From Streptosporangium pseudovulgare (lineage in GTDB: Bacteria; Actinomycetota; Actinomycetes; Streptosporangiales; Streptosporangiaceae), in contig NZ_BMQJ01000012.1 in assembly GCF_014648055.1 (NCBI RefSeq), positions 190,531 to 254,530 on the forward strand: a DNA stretch of 64,000 nt. Direction: 5' to 3'. Below the pieces are notes generated by a model. The model saw only the letters and a list, made by a program, of their open reading frames with translations, was not told the origin of the DNA and made no database searches. Within the stretch, counting starts at the first letter, position 1; every line of letters starts with the position of its first letter. Shown here piece after piece: positions 46,845 through 54,630 of the stretch. The position numbers and the translations under genes were made by a program.

Positions 46845-47192
46845 ATGACGCGGTGGATGGACGAGGAGGCCGGGCCCGTTGTCCGGCCGTACGCGCTGAT
46901 CGGCGGCCGGACCCGGTCGTCCGGTGACGCGCTGGACCTGGTCTCGATGATCACCGCCACGGGGACGGTCCCGCCCGGCGGGTTCGTCCCCGGCCCCGAG
47001 CAGGAGCGGATCCTCTCCCTGGTCTCCACGGCGACCTCGGTCGCCGACATCGCCTCCGACCTGGACCTGCCCCTCGGCGTGGTCCGTGTCCTCCTCGGCG
47101 ACCTGCACGACCACAAGCTGATCTCGATAGGGCGCGCCTCGGCGAGCGAGCGCATTCTCAAGGAAGTGATCAATGGACTTCGAGCCCTCTGA
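46845..47192 (+). CDS. cvnC: DUF742 protein CvnC (first conservon)
   Basis: The 115-residue protein is a DUF742/CvnC member with the N-terminal WMDEEAGPVVRPYALIGGRT motif, a winged-helix-like centre (VADIASDLDLPLGVVRVLLGDL), and the conserved KEVINGLRAL end. Its role in the complex is undefined. The ATG at 46845 places WMDEEAG at residue 4 as in relatives, and GGAGGGGAG lies upstream. Its last 20 bases overlap the start of cvnD, so translation is coupled. Confidence 0.9.
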   Translation: MTRWMDEEAGPVVRPYALIGGRTRSSGDALDLVSMITATGTVPPGGFVPGPEQERILSLVSTATSVADIASDLDLPLGVVRVLLGDLHDHKLISIGRASASERILKEVINGLRAL

Positions 47193-47748
47193 CGAACCAG
47201 TCGCGCTCAAGATCCTCATCGCGGGCGGCTTCGGGGTGGGCAAGACGACGCTGGTCGGCTCGATCAGCGAGATCCGGCCGCTCCGGACCGAGGAGGTGCT
47301 CTCCGACCGCGGCATCGGCATCGACGACGTCGAGGGCGTGGAGGGCAAGCACACCACCACGGTCGCGATGGACTTCGGCCGCATCACGATCCGGGAGGGC
47401 CTGGTCGTGTACCTGTTCGGCACCCCCGGGCAGGAGCGGTTCTGGTTCATGTGGGACGAGCTGTCCTACGGCGCGCTGGGCGCGGTGGTGCTCGCCGACA
47501 CCCGGCGGCTGACCGACTGCTTCCCCTCGATCGACTACTTCGAGCAGCGGGGCACGCCGTTCATCGTGGCCGTCAACTGCTTCGACGGCGCCGAACGGTA
47601 CGAGGCCGACGAGGTGCGCTCCGCGCTGGACCTCGACGAGGACGTGCCGGTGCTGCTGTGCGACGTACGGCGCCGCGTCTCGGCCAAGACGGTCCTGGTG
47701 ACGCTCGTCGAGCACTCCCTGAAGGTGCTGACGGCCGGCCAGCACTGA
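47173..47748 (+). CDS. cvnD: Ras-like GTPase CvnD
   Basis: The 191-residue small GTPase is MglA/CvnD-like. The P-loop is IAGGFGVGKTT (about 12-22), switch II region is FGTPGQERFWFMW (about 79-91), and the base-recognition site reads AVNCFDGAE (about 129-137), not NKXD, as is usual in CvnD proteins. It starts inside cvnC with a 20-bp overlap. It is the only GTPase gene in the two neighbouring conservons, so it may serve both. A terminator follows at 47773. Confidence 0.93.
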   Translation: MDFEPSDEPVALKILIAGGFGVGKTTLVGSISEIRPLRTEEVLSDRGIGIDDVEGVEGKHTTTVAMDFGRITIREGLVVYLFGTPGQERFWFMWDELSYGALGAVVLADTRRLTDCFPSIDYFEQRGTPFIVAVNCFDGAERYEADEVRSALDLDEDVPVLLCDVRRRVSAKTVLVTLVEHSLKVLTAGQH

Positions 47749-47772
47749 CGGCCCGCCGGCCTGGACGAACTC

Positions 47773-47799
47773 GTGGCCCGCACTCCCGTCGCGGGCCAC
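47773..47799. terminator. Terminator between the two convergent conservons
   Basis: A perfect 9-bp stem, GTGGCCCGC (47773-47781) with GCGGGCCAC (47791-47799), has a 9-nt loop. Confidence 0.65.
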
Positions 47800-47837
47800 C
47801 GTTCCTCCCGCCGTCCCCCACCACGGCGGAAACGGGC

Positions 47838-48209
47838 TCAGAGCGCCCGGAGGCCGTTGATCACTTCCTGCAGGAGGCTCTCCACGGGCGGCGTGGCGGC
47901 CGGGACCGGTGACCGCACCAGGATGAACCCCTGGTCCAGCAGGTCGCCCAGCAGCACCTTGACGACTCCCATCGGCAGCCCGGCCTCCGAGGCGACCTCC
48001 GCGATGGGCCTGGTCCGCCGGACCAGGTCCAGCAGCCGCCGATGCTCCGATCCCAGGTGGACGGCGGTGGTGGCCGCCGCGCCGGTCGCCACCACCATCG
48101 ACAGCACGTCGAACGAGGACGAGGAGGCGCGTGTGCGCCCGCCGGTCAGCGCGTAGGGGCGGACGACCGGACCGGCCTCCTCGTCCACCCACTCGACGTC
48201 GTCGCTCAT
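47838..48209 (-). CDS. cvnC: DUF742 protein CvnC (second conservon)
   Basis: The 123-residue DUF742 protein has the same pattern as the other CvnC: VEWVDEEAGPVVRPYALTGGRT near the start, a winged-helix-like segment (IAEVASEAGLPMGVVKVLLGDL), and the end QEVINGLRAL. Its ATG overlaps the cvnB stop (ATGA, 48206-48209). In the first conservon the codons at the end contain the ATG of cvnD; here the same residues are encoded by AAC GGC and no ATG remains. No cvnD gene follows. Confidence 0.9.
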   Translation of the reverse strand: MSDDVEWVDEEAGPVVRPYALTGGRTRASSSSFDVLSMVVATGAAATTAVHLGSEHRRLLDLVRRTRPIAEVASEAGLPMGVVKVLLGDLLDQGFILVRSPVPAATPPVESLLQEVINGLRAL

Positions 48210-48592
48210 TGCCCCGCCCGGGGGGTGGTGGCCATGTGCTGGCCGACCCGGGTCACCAGGCGGGCCATCTCGTAGGCGATCAGGCCCACGTCGGCGGCGC
48301 CGGTGGTCATGACCGCCAGGCAACTGCCCTGACCGGCCGAGGTGACGAAGAGGAACGCCGAGTCCATCTCCACCATCGTCTGCCGGACGGCTCCGCCGCC
48401 GAACTGCAGGCTGGTCCCCTTGGCCAGACTCTGGAACCCGGAGGCCACCGCCGACAGGTGGTCGGCGTCCTCCTTGCTCAGCCCGCGTGACGAGGCCATC
48501 ATCAGCCCGTCGTTGGACAGGATCAGCGCGTGCGAGACGTCCGCCACGCTCGTGACGAAGTCATCCAGAAGCCAATACAGCTCACCCGGCAC
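48206..48592 (-). CDS. cvnB: Roadblock/LC7 protein CvnB (second conservon)
   Basis: The 128-residue roadblock/LC7 protein reads LYWLLDDFVTSVADVSHALILSNDGL at its start and GGGAVRQTMVEMDSAFLFV in the middle, close to the CvnB of the first conservon. GTG start with AAGGGG 8 nt upstream. It lies 107 bp after cvnA and overlaps cvnC by 4 bp. Expected to regulate a Ras-like GTPase, but none is encoded in this gene set. Confidence 0.92.
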   Translation of the reverse strand: MPGELYWLLDDFVTSVADVSHALILSNDGLMMASSRGLSKEDADHLSAVASGFQSLAKGTSLQFGGGAVRQTMVEMDSAFLFVTSAGQGSCLAVMTTGAADVGLIAYEMARLVTRVGQHMATTPRAGQ

Positions 48593-48669
48593 GTGGTAAA
48601 ACCCCTTCCCCTGTGATGGTCGCGCTCGTTCGCGTGTCTACACCGGCCGCGGGCCGGCCCTCCCGTTCG

Positions 48670-48730
48670 GTGCTCCTCACCACCGTCCTCGGCCCGGTCT
48701 CAGTGCTCCTCACCGCCGTCCTCGGCCCGG
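48670..48730 (-). repeat. 33-bp-period duplication at the cvnA 3' end
   Basis: A 28-bp sequence (GTGCTCCTCACC and onward) occurs at 48670 and again at 48703, with one mismatch. It spans the cvnA stop codon, so the last ten codons are repeated in the spacer. Confidence 0.75.
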
Positions 48731-50994
48731 CCGCGCCGCCAGCCGGCCTGGAGCGAGCTGAGCACCGCCCGCGCCTCCTCCGGTGATCGTTCCCCGGCCT
48801 GCCCGGCCGCGTCCGGATCATGCGACGGCCGCGGCGGGCTCGCCTGGCGGATCCGGCGGGGCAGGCCGTCCGGCCGCGGCGCGGTCCCGGCCGGCCCGGC
48901 GGGTTCTCCGGTCCCGGCGAGCCGTACGATCCCGGCCGCCCCGGCGAACTCGGCGCCTCCGGCCGGCTCCGCGCTCTCCGCCGGGGCCCCGGCGGGCTCC
49001 GGCGCAGTGGCCCCGGCGGCCCCGGCGGCCCCGGCGGGCCGTACGGTCCCGGCGGGCTCGCCGCCGGTCCCGGACGGTCCGGGGATCTCCCGCGGCGCCT
49101 GCCCGTCCGTCTCCGGCGTTCCCAGCAGCGACTCGGGGACCAGCACGACGACCCCGGTCCCGCCGTACGGCGAGGGCCGCACCGTCACCTTCGCCCCGTA
49201 CCGTGCGGCCAGCATGCCGACCACCGCGAAGCCCAGCCGGTCGGTCTCGGCCGGGTCGAACTCCGGCGGGCTGGCCAGCCGCTCGTTGACGGCGGCGCGC
49301 TTCTCCGGGGTCATGCCGAGGCCGCGGTCCTCGATCTCGACCGTGAAGCCGTGACCGGCGAACTCGCCCCGGACAGACACCTCGCCCCCCGGAGGGGAGA
49401 AGGCCGTGGCGTTCTCGATGATCTCGGCGAACAGGTGCATCATGTCCGCCACCGCGTCACCGGCCAGGGTGGCGCCGGGCATGGGGTAGATCCGCACCCG
49501 GGCGTAGTCCTCGACCTGGGCGGCGGCGCCGCGCAGCATGTCCTCGATCAGGACGGGCGAGCGCCACTTGCGGCCCGCGGCCCCGCCGGAGAGGATCACC
49601 AGGCCCTCGGCGTGGCGGCGCATGCGGGTGGTCAGGTGGTCGAGCCGGAACAGGTTCTCCAGCGCCTCGGGGTCCTCGGCCTGCTTCTGCATGCCGTCGA
49701 GGAGCTTGAGCTGGCGCTGCAGCAGCGACTGGCTGCGCCGGGCGAGGCTGCGGAAGGACTGCGCGACGGCCTCGCGCAGCCTGGCCTGCTCCACGGCGGC
49801 GTCCACGGCGCGGTGCTGGACGCTGTCGAAGGCGGCGGCGACGTCGTGGACCTCGGTGGTGCTGCCCAGCGGCTCCAGCGGGGGCGCCTCGGCGGCCACG
49901 TCCACCGGCTCGCCCCGGCGCAGTTTCTCCATGACGCGCGGCAGCCGTACCTCCGCGAGGTCGGCGGCGGCGCGCCGGACCCCGGCGAGCTCACGGGTGA
50001 GGTTGCGGCCGATCCGGTAGGAGATCAGCAGTGAGGCGATGACCGCGACGAGGCCGAGCGCGCCGGCGATCCCGGCCTTGGCGAAGGTCGTGAGGGCCGA
50101 CGGCGCCGCCCGGTCGGTGACCCTGTCGGCGGCCGCCGACAGCCCCTTCCAGTAGACGGCCTCCAGCCGGTCGGTGGTGGCCCGCCAGTCGGCCTCGGCG
50201 ACCACGCCGCCGGACAGCAGGCGGTCCTCCATCTCGGTGAGGGCCCGCACCGGCTGCGACGACGGGGTCAGGCCGGCGAAGGGGGCGCGCATCCCGGCGT
50301 CGAGCTGCGACATGCCCTCCTCCATGAGGAAGGCCCGCTTGGTGGCGAACCGGCCGAACGACCGCAGCTCGGCCGGTGACAGACGGCGGCCCGTGGCCAG
50401 CGCGTCCGCGGCGAGCGCCCGCTCGTGGGAGAAGAAGGCCATCGAGTAGCCGACGGTGTTGACGCCGCGCATCTGCCGGGACAGGTCCGGGTCGTCGGTG
50501 ATGGCCACGATGTCGATGAACCGGTAGAACGCGTCGGGCACCGGGCCGAACTCCCTGACGAGCTCGGTGGGCTTGATCCGGCCGCCGTCCACCTTGGCCC
50601 GCGTCGCGTCGAGCGTGTCGACCGCGGCGGTCAGGTCGGCGAACCGGGCCTTGGACGTCGGGCCCAGGCCCCCCAGGTCCAGCCCGTGCCGCGCCCCGTC
50701 ACGCAGCCGGAACCGTTTCCTGTCGGTGACGGCGCGCTGGAAGGTGAGGGCGGTCCGGGCCTCCTCGGAGCGGACGGCGAGGTACTCGGCCGACAGGACG
50801 TGCTCGCGCTCCACGGCGTAGCTCACCTCGGTGGCGGGCGCGATGACGGTGTCGTAGAGGTCGTCGGCCTCCAGCAGGCTCATCGAGTCGCCGACGGTGA
50901 CCGTCGCCGCGAATCCCCAGAGGGCCACCAGTGAGGTCAGCGGGATCGCCAGCAGAGCAGAGATCTTGAACCGGATGGACCTGCTCGATGCCAT
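48700..50994 (-). CDS. cvnA: Conservon sensor kinase CvnA (second conservon)
   Basis: The 764-residue membrane kinase matches the first CvnA in layout: N-terminal transmembrane helix (IRFKISALLAIPLTSLVALWGF), extracellular NIT-like domain (about 40-305), second helix (about 310-332), helical region with LLDGMQKQAEDPEALENLFRL, and an HATPase_c domain with EIIENATAFSPPGG and IEDRGLGMT. A Gly/Ala/Pro-rich tail follows. GAGGTGAC precedes the ATG. It is transcribed toward the first conservon and followed by cvnB and cvnC only. The input signal is unknown. Confidence 0.9.
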   Translation of the reverse strand: MASSRSIRFKISALLAIPLTSLVALWGFAATVTVGDSMSLLEADDLYDTVIAPATEVSYAVEREHVLSAEYLAVRSEEARTALTFQRAVTDRKRFRLRDGARHGLDLGGLGPTSKARFADLTAAVDTLDATRAKVDGGRIKPTELVREFGPVPDAFYRFIDIVAITDDPDLSRQMRGVNTVGYSMAFFSHERALAADALATGRRLSPAELRSFGRFATKRAFLMEEGMSQLDAGMRAPFAGLTPSSQPVRALTEMEDRLLSGGVVAEADWRATTDRLEAVYWKGLSAAADRVTDRAAPSALTTFAKAGIAGALGLVAVIASLLISYRIGRNLTRELAGVRRAAADLAEVRLPRVMEKLRRGEPVDVAAEAPPLEPLGSTTEVHDVAAAFDSVQHRAVDAAVEQARLREAVAQSFRSLARRSQSLLQRQLKLLDGMQKQAEDPEALENLFRLDHLTTRMRRHAEGLVILSGGAAGRKWRSPVLIEDMLRGAAAQVEDYARVRIYPMPGATLAGDAVADMMHLFAEIIENATAFSPPGGEVSVRGEFAGHGFTVEIEDRGLGMTPEKRAAVNERLASPPEFDPAETDRLGFAVVGMLAARYGAKVTVRPSPYGGTGVVVLVPESLLGTPETDGQAPREIPGPSGTGGEPAGTVRPAGAAGAAGATAPEPAGAPAESAEPAGGAEFAGAAGIVRLAGTGEPAGPAGTAPRPDGLPRRIRQASPPRPSHDPDAAGQAGERSPEEARAVLSSLQAGWRRGRAEDGGEEH

Positions 50995-51042
50995 GTCACC
51001 TCAACGGTTCGGTCTCGGAGCGCGAGAGCGAGAACCTCCGGA

Positions 51043-51056
51043 CGATCTTTAGATCG
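51043..51056 (-). promoter_or_regulatory. Palindrome in the promoter region of the second conservon
   Basis: CGATCT-TT-AGATCG is a perfect 14-bp dyad 49 bp before the cvnA start, in an unusually AT-rich 100-bp gap that also contains TATCCT on the minus strand as a possible -10. It may be an operator. Confidence 0.45.
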
Positions 51057-51095
51057 CCGACGAGGATAGCATCGGACAGGAGAAATATTCTTGTC

Positions 51096-51797
51096 CTATT
51101 TGTGACCTGTCAGAAAATAGTCATGTTCCCGGACAAGTCCCCCGAGAAGCGCCCGGCCCGCGCGTGGCGTGCGGGCGGCGTCCGGAACCCAGGCCAGCCA
51201 CGCCAGCCGTACGGCGAGCACCCCGAGCAACGCGACCTCGGTGACCAGCAGCGTCCGCTCGGCCAGGCCGATCAGCACCCGGTCGCCCGGGAGCGCCACA
51301 TAGGTGAGGGCCAGCAGCCCGAACCCGCCGGCCAGGGTCAGCCACTCCACCGGCCTGGCCACCACCCGCCACCGCTCGTCCCGGCCCAGCCCCGGAGCCA
51401 TCAGCGCGCCCGCCGCGGGCAGCGCGAGGAAGGCCGCTATCGAGACGTAGCGGTGCACCTGGGCCCCGAGGTCCATCGCCAGGCCCGGGGCGACCGTCGG
51501 CACGACCGCGATCACGACCAGCGCCGCGCTCCAGGCCAGCATCAGCCGCTCGGCCACCGCGCCGATCGGGGCCCGGACCGCCCGCAGCCCCGCCACCAGA
51601 GCGAGGGACGCGACACCCAGGCACGCCATGGCGAACTCGGTGGCCCCGCCGCGGTCGAGCACGGCGTACTCGCTGATCGTCAGGTTGAGCGGATCCAGCT
51701 GCGGATCCGGGTCGATCTGACCGGCGATCGCGGCCACGACGGCCGCCGCCGTACCGGCGCAGGCGATCAGGGGGTAGAGCCTCTTCGACGCGAGCAT
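51096..51797 (-). CDS. DUF998-family membrane protein
   Basis: The 233-residue protein has six to seven predicted transmembrane helices and the DUF998 pattern: YPLIACAGTAAAVVAAIAGQ at the start, then DPLNLTISEYAVLDRGG in the first loop, and PTVAPGLAMDLGAQVHRYVS in the middle. The family is of unknown function. I place the start at ATG 51797; the frame is open a little further upstream but that leader is not hydrophobic. It lies between xylB and the second conservon, in the same direction as both. Confidence 0.8.
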   Translation of the reverse strand: MLASKRLYPLIACAGTAAAVVAAIAGQIDPDPQLDPLNLTISEYAVLDRGGATEFAMACLGVASLALVAGLRAVRAPIGAVAERLMLAWSAALVVIAVVPTVAPGLAMDLGAQVHRYVSIAAFLALPAAGALMAPGLGRDERWRVVARPVEWLTLAGGFGLLALTYVALPGDRVLIGLAERTLLVTEVALLGVLAVRLAWLAWVPDAARTPRAGRALLGGLVREHDYFLTGHK

Positions 51798-51978
51798 GGA
51801 CCCAGACTGTCCCGCGGACCCGGTTCCACACATCCGGCGGCGTCCCTGACCCGACCCTGAGCGATCCCCGAGATCCCGCCCCGTGGAGCGGGGTCCCGGG
51901 GACCGGCTGCCGGGTCGCGCCGCGGCCCGGGCCGGTCCGCGGGTTCCCGTACCGCGGGTTCCCGCCCCGGGCCGCCGC

Positions 51979-53394
51979 TCAGGCCGTGTCGCGGCCCCCG
52001 GTGTACCGGGCGCGGGCCTCGGCGTAGCGGGCCCTGATCTCCGGCACCGCGTCGGCCTCGAAGCTCCGGGAGCCGGCCCGGTCCCAGACCGGGGGCTCGT
52101 CCCCGCCCGCGACCAGCCAGGCGGCCTGCCGCGCCGCGCCGTCGGCGACGTACTCCCCCGGCTCCGGGACGACCACCGGCCGCCCGAAGACCGCCGGGGC
52201 GATCCGCCGCACCGCCTCCGACCGCGCCCCGCCGCCGATGAGCAGGACCCTGGCCGGCTCCAGCCCGAGGGCGTCGAAGGCGTCGGCCAGGTGGCAGAGC
52301 ATGCCCTCCACCGCGGCCCTGGCCAGGTGGGCGGGGGTGGAGGTGGCCAGGGTCAGGCCGTGCAGCGTCCCGGTGGCCTCGGGCAGGTTCGGCGTCCGCT
52401 CCCCCTCCAGGTACGGCACGCAGACCAGGCCGCCCGCTCCGGCCGGAGCCTGCAGCGCGAGCCGGTCGAGGTCGGCGGGGCCGACCCCGAGCAGCCGGGC
52501 GGCGGCGTCGAGGACCCGGGCCGCGTTGAGCGTGCACACCAGCGGCAGGAACCGCCCGGTGGCGTCGGCGAACCCGGCCACCGCGCCGGTCGGGTCGGCG
52601 CTCGGGCGCTCGGCCACCGCGAACGCCGTGCCGGACGTCCCGATAGACACCACCACGTCGCCGGGTCCCGCGCCCACCCCGAGGGCGGCGGCCATGTTGT
52701 CGCCGGTCCCGGGGGCCAGCCGTACCGGGCCGGACGCCCCGGGCGAGCCCGGGACCCGCAGCTCGCCGGCCTCCTCGCGGGGGCCGAGCACGCGCGGCAG
52801 GCCGGGCACGGCGCCGAACGCCGCCTTGAGCAGGTCGGTGCGGTAGGAGCCGGTGGCGGGCGAGAAGTAGCCGGTGCCGGAGGCGTCGCCCCGGTCGGTG
52901 ACCGGCTCGCCGTCCCCGCCGCCCAGCCGCCAGGTCAGCCAGTCGTGCGGCAGGCACACCCGCGCCGTACGGCGGGCCGCCTCCGGCTCGTGGACCGCCA
53001 GCCAGCGGAGCTTGGCCACCGTGAACGACGCGACCGGCACGCTGCCGACCGCCTCGGCCCACCGCTCCGGCCCGCCCAGCTCCTCGACCAGGTCGCGGGC
53101 GGCGCCGGCCGAGCGGGTGTCGTTCCACAGCAGCGCGTCCCGCACGACCCGCCCGGACTCGTCCAGGCAGACCATGCCGTGCTGCTGGGCGGCGACGCTC
53201 ACCGCGGCGACGTCGTCGAGCCCGCCGGCCTGGGCGACCGCCTCCTGGAGCGCGGCCCACCAGGCGGCCGGGGCGACCTCGGTGCCGTCGGGATGGGCCG
53301 CGCGACCCTGGCGGACCAGGGCCCCGGTCTCGGCGTCCCTGATGACCACCTTGCAGCTCTGGGTCGAGGAGTCGACCCCGGCCACGAGCGTCAT
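51979..53394 (-). CDS. xylB: Xylulokinase
   Basis: The 471-residue FGGY-family kinase phosphorylates D-xylulose to xylulose 5-phosphate, feeding the pentose phosphate pathway. Seen here are the N-terminal [16 protein letters not shown] phosphate loop, [14 protein letters not shown] and [10 protein letters not shown] near residues 65-95, [12 protein letters not shown] with the adenosine motif, and [15 protein letters not shown] in the C-terminal half. It overlaps xylA by 4 bp (ATGA), so xylA and xylB are co-translated. The length fits xylulokinase better than glycerol kinase. Confidence 0.95.
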   Translation of the reverse strand: MTLVAGVDSSTQSCKVVIRDAETGALVRQGRAAHPDGTEVAPAAWWAALQEAVAQAGGLDDVAAVSVAAQQHGMVCLDESGRVVRDALLWNDTRSAGAARDLVEELGGPERWAEAVGSVPVASFTVAKLRWLAVHEPEAARRTARVCLPHDWLTWRLGGGDGEPVTDRGDASGTGYFSPATGSYRTDLLKAAFGAVPGLPRVLGPREEAGELRVPGSPGASGPVRLAPGTGDNMAAALGVGAGPGDVVVSIGTSGTAFAVAERPSADPTGAVAGFADATGRFLPLVCTLNAARVLDAAARLLGVGPADLDRLALQAPAGAGGLVCVPYLEGERTPNLPEATGTLHGLTLATSTPAHLARAAVEGMLCHLADAFDALGLEPARVLLIGGGARSEAVRRIAPAVFGRPVVVPEPGEYVADGAARQAAWLVAGGDEPPVWDRAGSRSFEADAVPEIRARYAEARARYTGGRDTA

Positions 53395-54554
53395 GCCCGG
53401 TCGCCCCCGCGGACCCCGAGGAGGTGGTCCATGGCGAGCTGGTTGAGGCGGGAGAAGTGGAAGCCGCGCGCCGCCGCCGCCTCGACGTCGAACTCGTCGT
53501 TCGCCAGGTCGGTCAGGGTCTCACCGGGGGCCAGCGTGGGCTCGGACAGCTCGGCGACCCTGCTCGCGGCGAGCGCCTCGGCGACCTCGGAGTCGGCGCG
53601 GAACGCCCGGGACTTCTCCTTCAGGATCAGGTACATCCGCATGTTGGAGGCGGCCGACACCCACACGTCCTCGGGGTCGTCGGTGCGGACCGGCTTGTAG
53701 TCGAAGTGCCGGGGACCGTCGTAGCCGCCGTTCTCCAGCAGGTCCACCAGGAAGAACGCGTTCTTCACGTCGCCGTGGCCGAAGACCAGGTCCTGGTCGA
53801 AGCGGGGGCCGTGCTGGCCGTTGAGGTCGATGTGGAACAGCTTGCCGTGCCACAGGGCCTGCGCGATGCCGTGGGCGAAGTTGAGCCCGGCCATCTCCTC
53901 GTGTCCCACCTCGGGGTTGAGGCCGACCCGCTCGGGGTGCTCCAGCTCGTTGATGAACGCCAGCGCGTGGCCGATCGTCGGCAGCAGGATGTCGCCGCGC
54001 GGCTCGTTCGGCTTGGGCTCGATGGCGAACCTGAGGTCGTAGCCCTTCTCGATCACGTAGGAGGTCAGCAGGTCGACGCCCTCCTTGTAGCGGCTGAGCG
54101 CGGCCCTGATGTCCTTGGCGGCCCCGGACTCGGCTCCCTCGCGCCCGCCCCAGAAGACGTAGGTCGTGGCGCCCAGCTCGGCGGCCAGGTCGAGGTTGCG
54201 CATCACCTTGCGCAGGGCGTGGCGGCGGACGTCGCGGTCGTTGCTGGTGAACGCGCCGTCCTTGAAAACGGGGTGGGTGAACAGGTTCGTGGTGGCCATC
54301 GGGACCTTCATCCCGGTCTCCGACAGCGCCTTCTTGAAGGCCGCGATCGCCCGCTCGCGGTCGGACTCGACGGCCAGCAGGTCGTCGTCGTGGAAGGTGA
54401 CGCCGTACGCGCCGAGCTCCGCCAGGCGGTGGACGGTCTCGACCGGGTCCAGCGGGGGGCGGCTGGCGTCCCCGAACTGGTCACGGGCCTGCCAGCCCAC
54501 GGTCCACAGCCCGAAGGTGAAGCGGTCCTCCGGCCTGGGGGTGTAGTCGCTCAT
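53391..54554 (-). CDS. xylA: Xylose isomerase
   Basis: The 387-residue metal-dependent TIM barrel converts D-xylose to D-xylulose (and glucose to fructose). Typical class I actinobacterial features are [26 protein letters not shown] with the catalytic His (about 54), [22 protein letters not shown] with metal-binding Glu, and [16 protein letters not shown] with Asp ligands. A strong AGGAGG site lies before the ATG. Divergent from the ROK regulator across a 76-bp gap that holds an AT-rich inverted repeat. Confidence 0.96.
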   Translation of the reverse strand: MSDYTPRPEDRFTFGLWTVGWQARDQFGDASRPPLDPVETVHRLAELGAYGVTFHDDDLLAVESDRERAIAAFKKALSETGMKVPMATTNLFTHPVFKDGAFTSNDRDVRRHALRKVMRNLDLAAELGATTYVFWGGREGAESGAAKDIRAALSRYKEGVDLLTSYVIEKGYDLRFAIEPKPNEPRGDILLPTIGHALAFINELEHPERVGLNPEVGHEEMAGLNFAHGIAQALWHGKLFHIDLNGQHGPRFDQDLVFGHGDVKNAFFLVDLLENGGYDGPRHFDYKPVRTDDPEDVWVSAASNMRMYLILKEKSRAFRADSEVAEALAASRVAELSEPTLAPGETLTDLANDEFDVEAAAARGFHFSRLNQLAMDHLLGVRGGDRA

Positions 54555-54567
54555 CGCGTCCTCCTAT

Positions 54568-54589
54568 TTAATCCACATTATGGACTTAA
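54568..54589. promoter_or_regulatory. Probable xyl operator between xylA and the ROK regulator
   Basis: TTAATCCACATTATGGACTT AA spans 22 bp as an imperfect dyad (TTAA ends and TCCA/TGGA inner arms). It is an AT-rich island just before the xylA ribosome site, the expected place for a ROK repressor to act on both divergent promoters. Confidence 0.55.
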
Positions 54590-54630
54590 TATGGTCCGGC
54601 AGGGTGGGATCGTCAAGAGGTGGGGGTTCC

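Noticed and set aside
54568-54589. A DnaA box in the xylA-ROK gap (ATCCACA)
   Set aside because: Only part of the box is matched and the element is better explained as part of the xyl operator.
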